Assembly (NCBI RefSeq): GCF_001639105.2
Contig: NZ_CP028904.1
Coordinates: 81,770-140,988 of the forward strand
From: Azospirillum humicireducens
Lineage (GTDB): Bacteria > Pseudomonadota > Alphaproteobacteria > Azospirillales > Azospirillaceae
Reading direction: 5' to 3'
DNA length: 59,219 nucleotides
How positions within the stretch are numbered: position 1 is the stretch's first letter; the number at the start of each line of letters is the position of its first letter. The position numbers and the translations under genes are program-made. Shown here in pieces: positions 1 to 8,048 of the stretch. The notes beneath the pieces were generated by a model. It was given only the letters and a program-made list of their open reading frames with translations. It was not told the DNA's origin and did not search any database.

Positions 1-1201
1 GGCTGGCAACGGTGGCGGAGGAGCGGTCGGCCTGTTCGACCGCCGCCGTGGTCATGGCGACCGAGCCGCGCACCCGCTGGCCGATCCCGGCGATGGATGC
101 CGACAGCTCCTCGGTGGCGGCGGCGACCGCCTGGACTGTTCCGGCGGTGCGGGCGGCGGCGGCGGAGACCTCCTGCGTGCTGCCGATCGTCCGGGAGGAG
201 GAGGAGGCCAAATCCTGCCCCGTGCGGTGAAGCGCGCCGGCCCGTCCGGCCAATGCGGCGGCCAGCGCACCGATCTCCGCCTCGAAGGAGCGGAGGTCGC
301 GTTCCAGCGTCTCCTGGCGCCGGCGCGCCTGTTCCGCATCGGCGCGTTCGCGGTCCCCCGCGGCGCGCAGCCGGACGAGCCCGTCGCGGAACACGCCGAC
401 GGTGCCGGCCATGGCGCCGATCTCGTCGCGGCGGCCGGCCAGCGGAACGGCGCTGTCAAGATCGCCGCCGGCCAGACGCTGCATATAGGCGGCGAGTCGG
501 GCCAGCGGATGGACGATGCGGTGATGGGTGAACCACAGGAACAGTCCGGCGATGGCGACCAACAGCACCAGCGCGACGCCGCCGCCGGTCAGCACCGTGC
601 CGTTCAGCGTGGCGATGCTCTGGCGGTTGGCTTCGCCGAGGGCGGCACGCGCCCGCGTCAGTTCGCCGTTCAGCGTCCGCATGGCCGCCACCGCCGGCGC
701 GGTGTCGAGTGCGGCGGTGCGGGCCAGCCGGTCGAGCGGGGTGCGCGCCGCCACCGCGGCTTCCGCCTCGGTCAGCTTGCTTTCCATCTGCGCCAGTGCG
801 GCGGCGATGGTGTCGATCGCCGTGCCCTCGGCCGGGCTCAACTCGCCGGCATAGCGATAGACCTCCAGATTGGCGGCGGCGGATTTCAGGCTCTGCCGCA
901 TGTCGGCGGCGCGGGCCGGATCGCCGGTCAGCAGATAGTCGCCGAACCGGTGGATCACCCCGCCGAACCCCAGCGCCCCGCGCAGGTCGGACAGGGCGTC
1001 TGCCTTGGCCGCGGCCCCCAGGTCGTAGGCGTTCCAGCGCTCGTCCACCTGCCGGATACCCTGCACGGTGACGACGCTGACCGCCAGCACCAGCAGAAGC
1101 ACGGCGACCAGCCCGGACGACAGCAGCCAGCCGAGCCGGGCGATCTGCCGGTGTGCGGAGACTTGAAGACCATTCGGGAAACTGTTCTGCGTCGCGGTCA
1201 T
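1..1201 (-). CDS. Methyl-accepting chemotaxis protein (3' end beyond window)
   Basis: Membrane chemoreceptor; about 400 N-terminal residues are visible and the reading frame runs off the window start. Read by eye: TM1 about residues 24-46, a helical periplasmic sensor about 47-200, TM2 about 203-224, a HAMP region about 225-278, then an Ala/Thr/Ser-rich signalling helix with the motif VAAATEELSASI. Such proteins signal through CheW/CheA to the flagellar motor. The ATG overlaps the TGA of doxX as ATGA, so it is probably translated by coupling from the bufferin operon. The sensor resembles no ligand-binding domain I can name. Family is confident; the ligand is unknown, and metal or oxidant sensing is only inferred from the operon. 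Confidence 0.9.
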   Translation of the reverse strand, partial: MTATQNSFPNGLQVSAHRQIARLGWLLSSGLVAVLLLVLAVSVVTVQGIRQVDERWNAYDLGAAAKADALSDLRGALGFGGVIHRFGDYLLTGDPARAADMRQSLKSAAANLEVYRYAGELSPAEGTAIDTIAAALAQMESKLTEAEAAVAARTPLDRLARTAALDTAPAVAAMRTLNGELTRARAALGEANRQSIATLNGTVLTGGGVALVLLVAIAGLFLWFTHHRIVHPLARLAAYMQRLAGGDLDSAVPLAGRRDEIGAMAGTVGVFRDGLVRLRAAGDRERADAEQARRRQETLERDLRSFEAEIGALAAALAGRAGALHRTGQDLASSSSRTIGSTQEVSAAAARTAGTVQAVAAATEELSASIAGIGQRVRGSVAMTTAAVEQADRSSATVAS

Positions 1202-1716
1202 TGGCGGTCTCCCATCCGGCGGCGGCTGAAGCGAAGAAGCAAATGGTCGACCGACAGCCGTCCGCCGCCGCGAACGATCAGGCCGGCGAGCAGCAGCATC
1301 CAGAAATAGTGTTGCGGATTGCTGAAGGCCGGGTTCGCGGTGCCGAGCACGAACTGGATCACCAGCGCCATCGCCAGCAGTGGCACCGCGGCCAGCCGCG
1401 TCGCCAGCCCCAGCACCAGCAGGACCGGCATGGTCAGTTCGGTGGCCGTCGCCAGCAGGGCGGCGACCTCCGGAGGCAACAGCGGCACCCGGTATTCCTC
1501 CTGGAACAGGAAGAGGGTTGCCGGCCAGTCGCCGATCTTCTGCAGGCCGGAGCGGAAGAAGATCGGCGCCATCGTCAGCCGGACGGCGAGGTCGAACAGA
1601 GGCGCCGCATGGCGGTCGAGCCATCCGGCGACATGGTCGCGAATGTCCGACAGCCGGGCAAGCCGGGCGGGGAGCGCCCAAAGCTGAGCCAAAGAGCTTG
1701 CGTTCGATGACGTCAT
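1198..1716 (-). CDS. DoxX family membrane protein
   Basis: A 172-residue inner-membrane protein with about four hydrophobic helices (near residues 40-60, 80-105, 108-125 and 135-150). It carries the DoxX features of an early RxxxAPIFFRSGLQKIGD-like loop and a late FSNPQHYFWMLLLAG segment. DoxX proteins often accompany bufferin (DUF2282/MNIO/DUF2063) operons and are thought to serve redox or membrane functions there. It starts inside the bufC stop codon (ATGA) and its own stop overlaps the chemoreceptor start (ATGA), so it is coupled at both ends. Family assignment is firm; biochemical activity is not known from sequence. Confidence 0.88.
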   Translation of the reverse strand: MTSSNASSLAQLWALPARLARLSDIRDHVAGWLDRHAAPLFDLAVRLTMAPIFFRSGLQKIGDWPATLFLFQEEYRVPLLPPEVAALLATATELTMPVLLVLGLATRLAAVPLLAMALVIQFVLGTANPAFSNPQHYFWMLLLAGLIVRGGGRLSVDHLLLRFSRRRMGDRQ

Positions 1717-2537
1717 GGGTCGATCCCTTCGCGTCCGGTGAAGGAGAGGGGCCGGTCCAGTGCGAAACCGGCCAGCAGCCGGTTCTGCAACAGCAGCGCC
1801 AGCAGGGATTGGAGGTCGGCTCCGGCCGTCGCCTCATCCGCGGCGGCTTCGTCCAGGGTGGCACCGGCCAGCAGCCCGGCGGCGAGCGCGCCATCGGCCG
1901 CAGTCAGCCGGGTGCAGCGCACCTCGCCTCCTGCGGTGCAGTCGCTTCCGTCTCCCGGAACGCGGCCGACCAGGACCGTTTCCGGCTGCGGCGCCGGCAT
2001 CGTGGCGTCATCCTTCCACAGCGCGTGGATGTTCCAACCCGACCGCACCAGCCGCAGCGACGGGTGGGGAGCCAGCCGCAGGGAACCCGCCTGCTCCGGC
2101 GGGATGGCGGCGAGCCGGGCGAGGTCGAGCGGCTCGGCGTCGGCGGCGAACAGCGCCTCGTGCATCGCCCAGTCGAGCCGGGCGAGGTCGGGCGCCCAGG
2201 GTGGAACATTGTCGGGTGGTTCAAGGTCGGCCAGCCAGTCGGCGAAGCCGGCGCCGTAGCTCCATAGCATCGGAAGGGTGGGCGGGGCCTCCGAGGCGAA
2301 GCGGCAGGCGAGCGTGGTGAAGCGCTGCTCGCCCAGCCGCACGTCCATGATCCGGTGCAGCGTGGGATGGGCATGGCCGAGAACGGCGGCCAGCGACCCC
2401 ATCACCGTGTTGCGGTAGACCGCCAGCCGTCCGGCCGGCAAATCCGCGCGCAAGGCCCCGGCGACCGCGGGATCGCCGCGCAGCAGGAAGGCGGCGAAGT
2501 CGCGCTGAAGCGTCGCAAGTTTCGCGTCAGCCGGCAC
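1713..2537 (-). CDS. bufC: BufC-like DUF2063 protein, partner of the MNIO enzyme
   Basis: A 274-residue protein of the DUF2063 family, the RiPP-recognition partner that brings a DUF2282 precursor to its MNIO oxidase. The N-terminal half has typical DUF2063 features (LQRDFAAFLL, LAVYRNT, a conserved GHAHPTLHRIM helix). I chose the GTG at 2537 because a strong GGAGGT lies five bases upstream and the residues after it match the usual N-terminus; an ATG at 2588 is the alternative. It overlaps the end of bufB by 11 bases and ends in an ATGA with doxX. Position and family together make the role confident. Confidence 0.88.
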   Translation of the reverse strand: MPADAKLATLQRDFAAFLLRGDPAVAGALRADLPAGRLAVYRNTVMGSLAAVLGHAHPTLHRIMDVRLGEQRFTTLACRFASEAPPTLPMLWSYGAGFADWLADLEPPDNVPPWAPDLARLDWAMHEALFAADAEPLDLARLAAIPPEQAGSLRLAPHPSLRLVRSGWNIHALWKDDATMPAPQPETVLVGRVPGDGSDCTAGGEVRCTRLTAADGALAAGLLAGATLDEAAADEATAGADLQSLLALLLQNRLLAGFALDRPLSFTGREGIDP

Positions 2538-3432
2538 AGTGGACCTCCGGGTTCTTGGCCGGCATTTCGAATTGTCGCATCCGGGCATCGAGCAGCCGCT
2601 GCGCTCTCCCCGCCTCGGCCAGGAGGAGGTCGAGCGGCGGCAGGTCGTTGTCCCATTCGATCAGCACCGGCCGCGGCCCGACGCGGTCCAGCACATCGGC
2701 ATAGAGCGCCATCACGGCGTCGCCGACCGCGCTGCCATGATCGTCGATCAGCAGCTCCTCGCCGCCGACCGTCATGCGGGCGTGTCCCGCGAGATGCAAT
2801 TCGCCGACGGCGTCCGCCGGGATGGCAGCGAGCCACGCCGTCCGGTCGAAGCCGAGATTGACCGAGGAGACGTAGAGGTTGTTGACGTCCAGCAGCAGGC
2901 CGCAGCCGGTGCGGGCCACCAACTCCGCCAGGAACTCCGCTTCTGGAATGACGCTTTCGGCGAAGGCGATGCAGGCCGCCGGGTTCTCGACCAGGATGCG
3001 CCGGCCGAAGACGTCCTGGGCATGGTCGATGTTGCGGCGGACCCGGTCGAGGCTGTTCTCGGTGTAGGGCAGGGGCAGCAGGTCGTTGAGGTAGGTGGCG
3101 TCGGTGACGCTCCAGGACAGGTGTTCGGAGATCAGCCCCGGTTCCAGCCTGTCGTAGAGCGCGCGCAGCCGCATCAGATGGTCGGGGTCGAGTCCCCCGG
3201 CGCTTCCCAGCGACAGGCCGACGCCGTGGCAGCTTACGGGCAAGTCGCGGCGGACCCGCAGGATGCCGGTCAGACGCGGACCGCCCGGAACCAGATAGTT
3301 TTCCGGATGGATTTCGACCCAGGGGACCGGGCAGCCGGCCGCGACGAACGCCTCCCGATGCGGCTCGCGCAGGCCGATGCCCGCGGCGGTCGGCACCGTC
3401 GGGGCAAAGGCGGAGGAGGACGTCGCGGCCAT
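2527..3432 (-). CDS. bufB: BufB-like MNIO enzyme (DUF692), multinuclear non-heme iron oxidase
   Basis: A 301-residue TIM-barrel enzyme of the MNIO (DUF692) family. Visible iron-site motifs in order: EIHPENY, CHGVGLSLG, SEHLSW, VENPA, DVNNLYVS, HLAGH, DDHG and EWDND. MNIOs modify cysteines of ribosomal precursor peptides; in bufferins they make thiooxazole-type groups that help bind copper. Here the likely substrate is the DUF2282 protein encoded four bases upstream, with BufC as partner. Length is normal for the family and no key residue looks lost. The modification chemistry is inferred from the family. Confidence 0.93.
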   Translation of the reverse strand: MAATSSSAFAPTVPTAAGIGLREPHREAFVAAGCPVPWVEIHPENYLVPGGPRLTGILRVRRDLPVSCHGVGLSLGSAGGLDPDHLMRLRALYDRLEPGLISEHLSWSVTDATYLNDLLPLPYTENSLDRVRRNIDHAQDVFGRRILVENPAACIAFAESVIPEAEFLAELVARTGCGLLLDVNNLYVSSVNLGFDRTAWLAAIPADAVGELHLAGHARMTVGGEELLIDDHGSAVGDAVMALYADVLDRVGPRPVLIEWDNDLPPLDLLLAEAGRAQRLLDARMRQFEMPAKNPEVHCAG

Positions 3433-3436
3433 CGCC

Positions 3437-3739
3437 TCAGCCCTTCTTCTTCGGGTTGGCGCCTTCGAACGGCTTCAGCGATCCCATCTCCGTCTCGCAG
3501 GTGCCGGCCTTCACCAGCTTCCAGTCGCCGCCGTCATAGGTCAGGTTGGTGTTGCCGGCGCAGGAATGCAGGCCCTTGGCATGGGCGCAGCCATTCTCGC
3601 CCGGCTTGGAGATGCCATAGCACTTCTCCATGTTGGACTGCGCGGCGGCCGGGCCGGCCATCAGGGTCAGGGCGCCGGCCAGCGCGCCGGCGACGGGGAG
3701 CAGGGTCAGGCTCTTGGCGACGGTCTTGGTGGCGGTCAT
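3437..3739 (-). CDS. bufA: BufA-like DUF2282 bufferin precursor
   Basis: A 100-residue secreted precursor. It has a signal peptide (residues 1 to about 33, cleavage near AAA/QS), then a short mature domain with four cysteines at 40, 51, 60 and 81 in the DUF2282 pattern (MEKCYGI, ENGCAH, HSCAG, GTCE). In bufferins these cysteines are modified by the MNIO, and the product sequesters excess metal in the periplasm. The tail is lysine-rich (NPKKKG). A usable AGAGGAA ribosome site precedes the ATG. It sits between the peroxiredoxin-like gene (36 bases upstream) and bufB (4 bases downstream). Confidence 0.92.
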   Translation of the reverse strand: MTATKTVAKSLTLLPVAGALAGALTLMAGPAAAQSNMEKCYGISKPGENGCAHAKGLHSCAGNTNLTYDGGDWKLVKAGTCETEMGSLKPFEGANPKKKG

Positions 3740-3775
3740 GGTCGTGTTCCTCTGTTGCGGGATGGCCGGCTTCGG

Positions 3776-4441
3776 TCAGGATGCCGGTACGCGGTCGTGC
3801 AGCAGGTCGATGAGGGCCTGCGGCTCCGGGCGTTGGGTGAAGTCGGCGTCGACGGCGGCAAAGCGCACGACGCCGCTTGGCGACAGCAGATAGGTCGCCG
3901 GGATCGGCAGATGCCAGGGCTCTCCTGGCGGGCGGCCCTGGCGGGCGTTGAGGTCGAGGCCGCGGTCGCGGTAGAGATCGCGCAGATCGTCCGGCACGCG
4001 GTAGACGAGGCCGTAGCTGCGCGCCACCATCGCTCCCCCATCGGACAGGATGTCGAAATCCAGCGCGTTGCGTTCGGCCAGGGTCAGGCTGTGGTCGGGC
4101 AGTTCCGGCGACACCGCGACCAGCCGGGCGCCCCCGGCGGTCAGTTGCGGCAGCGCCAGCTGCATGGCCCTGAGCTGGGCGCAACAATAGGGACACCATT
4201 CGCCGCGGTAGAACAGCAGCACCACCGGTCCCCGTTCGAGCGTCTCGTAAAGCGACACGGTGCGGCCGAGATGGTTCGGCAGGGCGAAGTCGGGAGCCTG
4301 GAGTCCCGGGCGCATCGCTCCGAACTCGACTCCGCGCGCCTTCAGATCGGCGATCACCCGGTCGAGCATCGCCATCACCTCCGGCGACATGGTCTTGCCT
4401 GCCTGCGCCCGGATGCTGCGGAGTTGGCGTTGAAGTCGCAT
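3776..4441 (-). CDS. Peroxiredoxin-like AhpC/TSA family protein
   Basis: A 221-residue thioredoxin-fold protein of the AhpC/TSA superfamily. Residues 48-51 (APDF) open the fold, and the active-site region reads FYRGEWCPYCCAQL, with WCPYC instead of the usual peroxiredoxin P-T-T/S-C context. Members are expected to reduce peroxides or act as thiol oxidoreductases in the cytoplasm; no signal peptide is seen. I used the ATG at 4441 because it gives the standard N-terminus; a longer frame to 4885 would run through the divergent LysR gene. It is first in the bufferin operon, suggesting joint control of oxidant and metal defence. Confidence 0.85.
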   Translation of the reverse strand: MRLQRQLRSIRAQAGKTMSPEVMAMLDRVIADLKARGVEFGAMRPGLQAPDFALPNHLGRTVSLYETLERGPVVLLFYRGEWCPYCCAQLRAMQLALPQLTAGGARLVAVSPELPDHSLTLAERNALDFDILSDGGAMVARSYGLVYRVPDDLRDLYRDRGLDLNARQGRPPGEPWHLPIPATYLLSPSGVVRFAAVDADFTQRPEPQALIDLLHDRVPAS

Positions 4442-4595
4442 CGGGCGTTTCCCTGTCGGCGTGTTCCTGTATCCGATCCTGTCAAAAGCCGGATTTGCGA
4501 AACATAGGGGGACACGCACAATATCTTTGCGCAAAATGCACGAATGCGCCCGGCGCCTGGCGGGCGGTAACCGGGGCGGGGGATCGGGGGAAGAG
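4442..4595. promoter_or_regulatory. Divergent promoter region between LysR and the bufferin operon
   Basis: This 154-base intergenic stretch is more AT-rich than its surroundings. It contains a perfect 10-base palindrome TTTGCGCAAA (4526-4535) and a related half-site TTTGCGAAA (4494-4502), spaced about three helical turns apart. LysR proteins commonly bind such paired sites between themselves and a divergent target. Binding is inferred. Confidence 0.45.
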
Positions 4596-5543
4596 ATGGA
4601 TCGGCTCGACGATCTGACGGTGCTGGTGGAGGTGGTGGACAGCGGCAGCCTTTCGGCGGCGGCGGAGCGGCTCGGCCTGTCCGCATCGGCGGTCAGCCGG
4701 CGCATCGCCCAGATGGAGAACCGGCTGAACACCCGGTTGCTGGCGCGCACGACCCGGCGGATCGCGCTGACCGACGCCGGGGCGACCTTCTGTTTGCGGG
4801 CCCGCGCCATCCTGGCTGCGCTGGACGAAGCGGAACAGTCGCTCTCCGAGATGGGCGAGGAGCCGCGCGGCACCTTGCGCATCACGATGCCGGTGATGTT
4901 CGGGCAGATGCTGGTGGCACCGCTGCTGCCCTCCTATCTGCGCCGTTACCCCGGCGTTTCGCTGGAGGCGAGCCTGAATGATCGTGTGCAACGGCTGATC
5001 GACGAGGGGTTCGATCTGGCGATCCGGGCCGGGCGGTTGGCCGATTCCAGCCTGATCGCACGGCGGCTGCGGCCGTTGCGCCGCCATGTGGTGGCCAGTC
5101 CGGACTATCTGGAACGGCGCGGCGTGCCACAGTCGCCGGCCGATCTCGCCCGCCATGATTGCCTGACGCTGCTGTCGGGCTCCGGCCGGTCTGAGTGGGA
5201 ATTCATGGTCGGCGACCGGCGCGAGATCCTGCGACCGACCGGCGGCTTCCAGGCCGACAGCCTGTGGCTGCTGCGCCATGCCGCAGTTGGCGGGCTGGGG
5301 CTGGCGCGGCTGGCCGACTTCATCGTCGAGGACGATATCCGCGCCGGGCGCCTCGTCCCGGTCCTGTCCGCGCTGGAGGTGACGGACGAGGCCATCCATG
5401 CCGTCTATCCGGCGACCCGTCATGTCTCGCCGAAGGTGCGCAGCTTCATCGAGCATCTGCTGGCCGGGCTGGGCCGACCGGGATCGGCCGACCGGATCGG
5501 CACCCCGGAGGCACCAACCGATGAGAGGGATGGGGCGTCATGA
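4596..5543 (+). CDS. LysR-family transcriptional regulator
   Basis: A 315-residue regulator with the LysR layout: N-terminal winged helix (residues 1-60, with SLSAAAERLGLSASAVSRRI and LLARTTRRIALTDAG) and a two-lobed effector-binding domain after residue 90. The ATG at 4596 gives the standard N-terminus (MDRLDDLTVLVEVVDSGS). It is divergent from the peroxiredoxin/bufferin operon and probably controls it. The inducer cannot be read from sequence. It resembles the many CrgA/AaeR-like LysR proteins of proteobacteria. Confidence 0.9.
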   Translation: MDRLDDLTVLVEVVDSGSLSAAAERLGLSASAVSRRIAQMENRLNTRLLARTTRRIALTDAGATFCLRARAILAALDEAEQSLSEMGEEPRGTLRITMPVMFGQMLVAPLLPSYLRRYPGVSLEASLNDRVQRLIDEGFDLAIRAGRLADSSLIARRLRPLRRHVVASPDYLERRGVPQSPADLARHDCLTLLSGSGRSEWEFMVGDRREILRPTGGFQADSLWLLRHAAVGGLGLARLADFIVEDDIRAGRLVPVLSALEVTDEAIHAVYPATRHVSPKVRSFIEHLLAGLGRPGSADRIGTPEAPTDERDGAS

Positions 5544-5581
5544 CGGGTGCCCCGGAAGGGAGGGTTCGCCAAGCCGGCGAA

Positions 5582-5610
5582 TTGACAAATTTTGCCATTG
5601 CCCCTATGTC
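5582..5610 (+). promoter_or_regulatory. Sigma70-type promoter of parDE
   Basis: A perfect TTGACA (5582-5587), a 17-base spacer and TATGTC (5605-5610) lie 30 bases before the parD start, followed by a CAGGAG ribosome site at about 5627-5632. The good -35 and spacing fit an expressed, autoregulated antitoxin promoter. Strength and operator are not shown. Confidence 0.6.
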
Positions 5611-5639
5611 TGTCGCCTGATCGGACTCAGGAGCCTTCC

Positions 5640-5894
5640 ATGGCGACGATGAATGTCAGTCTTCCGTCGGAAATGGTCGACTTCGTCGAGCATGAAGTGG
5701 CGACGGGCGGCTACGCGTCGTCGAGCGAGGTGGTGCGGGAGGCATTGCGCCTCCTGCAGCGGGACCGTGCGCAGGAGCAGGAAAAGATCGCCATCCTGCG
5801 GCGTGAAGTCGCTGCCGGCTTGTCTGCGGCGGCGCAAGGCGACTTCTCCTCACGGTCGGCCCTGGACATTGCCGAGCAGGTTGCCCGGGAATGA
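5640..5894 (+). CDS. parD: ParD-family type II antitoxin
   Basis: An 84-residue antitoxin. The N-terminal ribbon-helix-helix (MNVSLPSEMVDFVEHEVATGGYASSSEVVREAL) is the classic ParD/CopG DNA-binding fold; the C-terminal 35 residues form the acidic toxin-wrapping tail. The ATG at 5640 follows a good ribosome site, and an upstream in-frame ATG at 5592 lies inside the promoter. The stop overlaps the start of parE (ATGA), the usual coupling of such pairs. It should neutralise ParE and repress the operon. Confidence 0.93.
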   Translation: MATMNVSLPSEMVDFVEHEVATGGYASSSEVVREALRLLQRDRAQEQEKIAILRREVAAGLSAAAQGDFSSRSALDIAEQVARE

Positions 5895-6253
5895 GTCACC
5901 TGCTCACCGGCCCGGCCGAGCGTGACATCCTGGACATCCTGCGCACGACACGGACACGGTTTGGAACCGCCCAGCTGCGCACCTATGCAATGCTGATCGA
6001 CAAGGCGATCCACATGGTTGCAGAGGATCCCGACCGGCCGGGAATGCTGCCGCGTCCGGAACTGGGGCCCGACGTTCGCCTGTTCCATTTGGAGCTTGCG
6101 GCGGGCAGGCGCGGTGCCGCCGCGCACTGCCTCTACTACACGACCGGCCTGTTGCCGGGAGGGACGGTCGGCACGATCATCCTGCGCGTGCTGCATGAGG
6201 GCATGGAACCTCGCCGCAAGGTGGCGCGATCCCTGACAGGTCCGGCTTCCTGA
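5891..6253 (+). CDS. parE: ParE-family toxin (RelE/ParE superfamily)
   Basis: A 120-residue RelE/ParE-fold protein. Family features include the start helix TGPAERDILDILRTTRTRFG, a middle RPELGPDVRLFHL segment and a C-terminal TIILRVLHEGMEP strand and helix ending in the usual RVLH(E/D)xMxP pattern. ParE toxins poison DNA gyrase when freed from ParD. It is encoded directly after parD with a 4-base overlap and looks full length. Its target is inferred from the family. Confidence 0.92.
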   Translation: MSHLLTGPAERDILDILRTTRTRFGTAQLRTYAMLIDKAIHMVAEDPDRPGMLPRPELGPDVRLFHLELAAGRRGAAAHCLYYTTGLLPGGTVGTIILRVLHEGMEPRRKVARSLTGPAS

Positions 6254-6311
6254 CTGATCGGCAGCGTGTTGCACGGACGCGACGGCTCTGCTGAAAGTCC
6301 GGATTCACGCG

Positions 6312-7853
6312 TCAGCCGATACCGTTGCGACCGGGCGACAGGACACCGGCCGGGTCGCCCACCGCACGCAGTTCCGCCAGCAACGCAGCCGCGGGCGCCT
6401 GGCGCAGCGTCTCGGGCACCGGCAGGCCGTTCGCCAGACGATAGGGCACGAATCCGCGCTCCAGCGCTGCTCCGATCAGGTCCCGGTAAGCGGACAGGGC
6501 CGCCTCGTCCGCTCCCGGCAGCGCCCGGTCGAACCCCAGCGTGAAATAGCTCAGCAGGCAACGGAAGCCGTTGGACTCGAGTCCGACATTCAGGTCGATT
6601 CCAGCCTGTTCCAGCCGGTCGCGCGCCCAGGTCAGGTAATCGGCCAGCGCCCGGAATTCGAAGGGAAAGGCGAGGCAGAGCCAGATCAGCCCGCAGCCGT
6701 CGCGGTCGGGATCGGCGGTGGTGAGATCGGGATGCCGCTCCTGGCGCCAGTAGACCGTGCGCAGGTTGCGCCCATCCGGCACACCCAGCCAATCCTCGAA
6801 GCCTTCGACCCAGGAGCCGTCGCGCCTTGCGACATCCACCTCCACCGCGCGGGACACCGCGGCGAACCGTCGGGACAGGCGGTCGGCGCGGGCCTCCAGT
6901 ATCTCCGGCGCCTCCGCGCGGATCATGGCGGAGGCATGCCATTCGTCCAGCGCCGCCGATGCCAGCCGGTCGGCCGGTATCGCCATGCGCACCTCGTCCA
7001 GTGCCAGCCACTTGATGCCGTTCCACAGGGTCAGCGACCGGTCGGGCAGGGATTGTTCGCATTGGCAATCGCGCCATACCTCCATGAAGGCGGGCAGGGC
7101 ATCGAGGCCGCCGATGTCCACCGACAGGATGGCGAGGTCGCTGGGCATGGGCTCCAGCCGGATGACGGCGCCGGTCACCACCCCCAGGTTCGACTGGCTG
7201 AACAGCCCGTCGATCAGCGGCCCGGCCGGCGCCGGGTCGAGCCCGACCGTCCGCTCCGCGCCCAGCGGCCCGCAGCCGGTCTGCAGCCGTCGTCCATCCG
7301 GCAGGGCGACGTCCAGCTCGCACAGCGACGTCCAACGCTCGCCCATGCTGCCGTCGCCGCGGTCGAGGGCGTTGGCGAGCGCGCTGGCCTCTGCCGGCCC
7401 GCCGATGACCGGCACGAAGAAGCGGTCGGTCCTTTCTGCCAGGAAGTCCGCCAAGGCCTTGAACGTGACCCCGGCTTCGACCCGCACCAGCCCGCGCCGC
7501 CCATCGAAGCCGGAGATGCGGTCGAGCCGGCGGAGATCGAGGACGACGGCCCCGTCCCTAGTCGGCGCCCGCGATCCCATGCCCCAGTTGGCGCCGCGGC
7601 TGACCGGATGGACCGGCAGGCGGTGACGGGTCGCGACCGCCAGGCAGGCGGCCGTCTGGTCGGCGTCGCCCGGACTGACGACGGCCGAAACCCGGACATC
7701 CGGCGCGAAGGTGCGGCGGCCCCAGTCCAGGCGTTCGGCGTCCCCGGTCCGGACATGCTCCGGCCCGACGATGCGGCGCCACTCCTCCAGCGCGTCGGCA
7801 GGCAGTTCGGCGCCGAAGGGGGAGGCGACGGGGGAGGTGGTCGGCAAGGGCAT
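6312..7853 (-). CDS. VAO/PCMH-family FAD-dependent oxidase or dehydrogenase (4-cresol dehydrogenase-like)
   Basis: A flavoprotein of about 513 residues. The N-terminal FAD_binding_4 (PCMH) domain shows VSRGANWGMGSRAP, VRVEAGVTFKALADFLAE and a GLFSQSNLGVVTGA segment; the C-terminal cap ends in LSPGRNGIG, very like the flavoprotein subunit of p-cresol methylhydroxylase and vanillyl-alcohol oxidase, which oxidise para-alkylphenols. No cytochrome partner gene is adjacent, so electron transfer may differ. I chose the ATG at 7853; one at 7955 would add 34 poorly conserved residues. It stands alone, convergent with parE. The substrate is unknown. Confidence 0.82.
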   Translation of the reverse strand: MPLPTTSPVASPFGAELPADALEEWRRIVGPEHVRTGDAERLDWGRRTFAPDVRVSAVVSPGDADQTAACLAVATRHRLPVHPVSRGANWGMGSRAPTRDGAVVLDLRRLDRISGFDGRRGLVRVEAGVTFKALADFLAERTDRFFVPVIGGPAEASALANALDRGDGSMGERWTSLCELDVALPDGRRLQTGCGPLGAERTVGLDPAPAGPLIDGLFSQSNLGVVTGAVIRLEPMPSDLAILSVDIGGLDALPAFMEVWRDCQCEQSLPDRSLTLWNGIKWLALDEVRMAIPADRLASAALDEWHASAMIRAEAPEILEARADRLSRRFAAVSRAVEVDVARRDGSWVEGFEDWLGVPDGRNLRTVYWRQERHPDLTTADPDRDGCGLIWLCLAFPFEFRALADYLTWARDRLEQAGIDLNVGLESNGFRCLLSYFTLGFDRALPGADEAALSAYRDLIGAALERGFVPYRLANGLPVPETLRQAPAAALLAELRAVGDPAGVLSPGRNGIG

Positions 7854-8048
7854 CGTGGCAATCCCGTCAGCTGTCGTCGGTTCGACAATGCGTGTCCCGT
7901 CGGCCGGTGCATGTCGGCCGGCGCATCCTCGCAGATCGTGCATCGATGGCGGCATCCCGTATTCATGGTATGGTGATTTTCCGCAGCGGCCCGGTATGAT
8001 GAGATCCGGGTCGAACCGTAGATCCGGCAGTCTTCAGGGGGCGTCACA

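Noticed and set aside
227..1309. Long plus-strand reading frame of 360 codons over the chemoreceptor
   Set aside because: It is a shadow frame rich in Gly, Arg and His; the minus-strand translation gives a coherent chemoreceptor.
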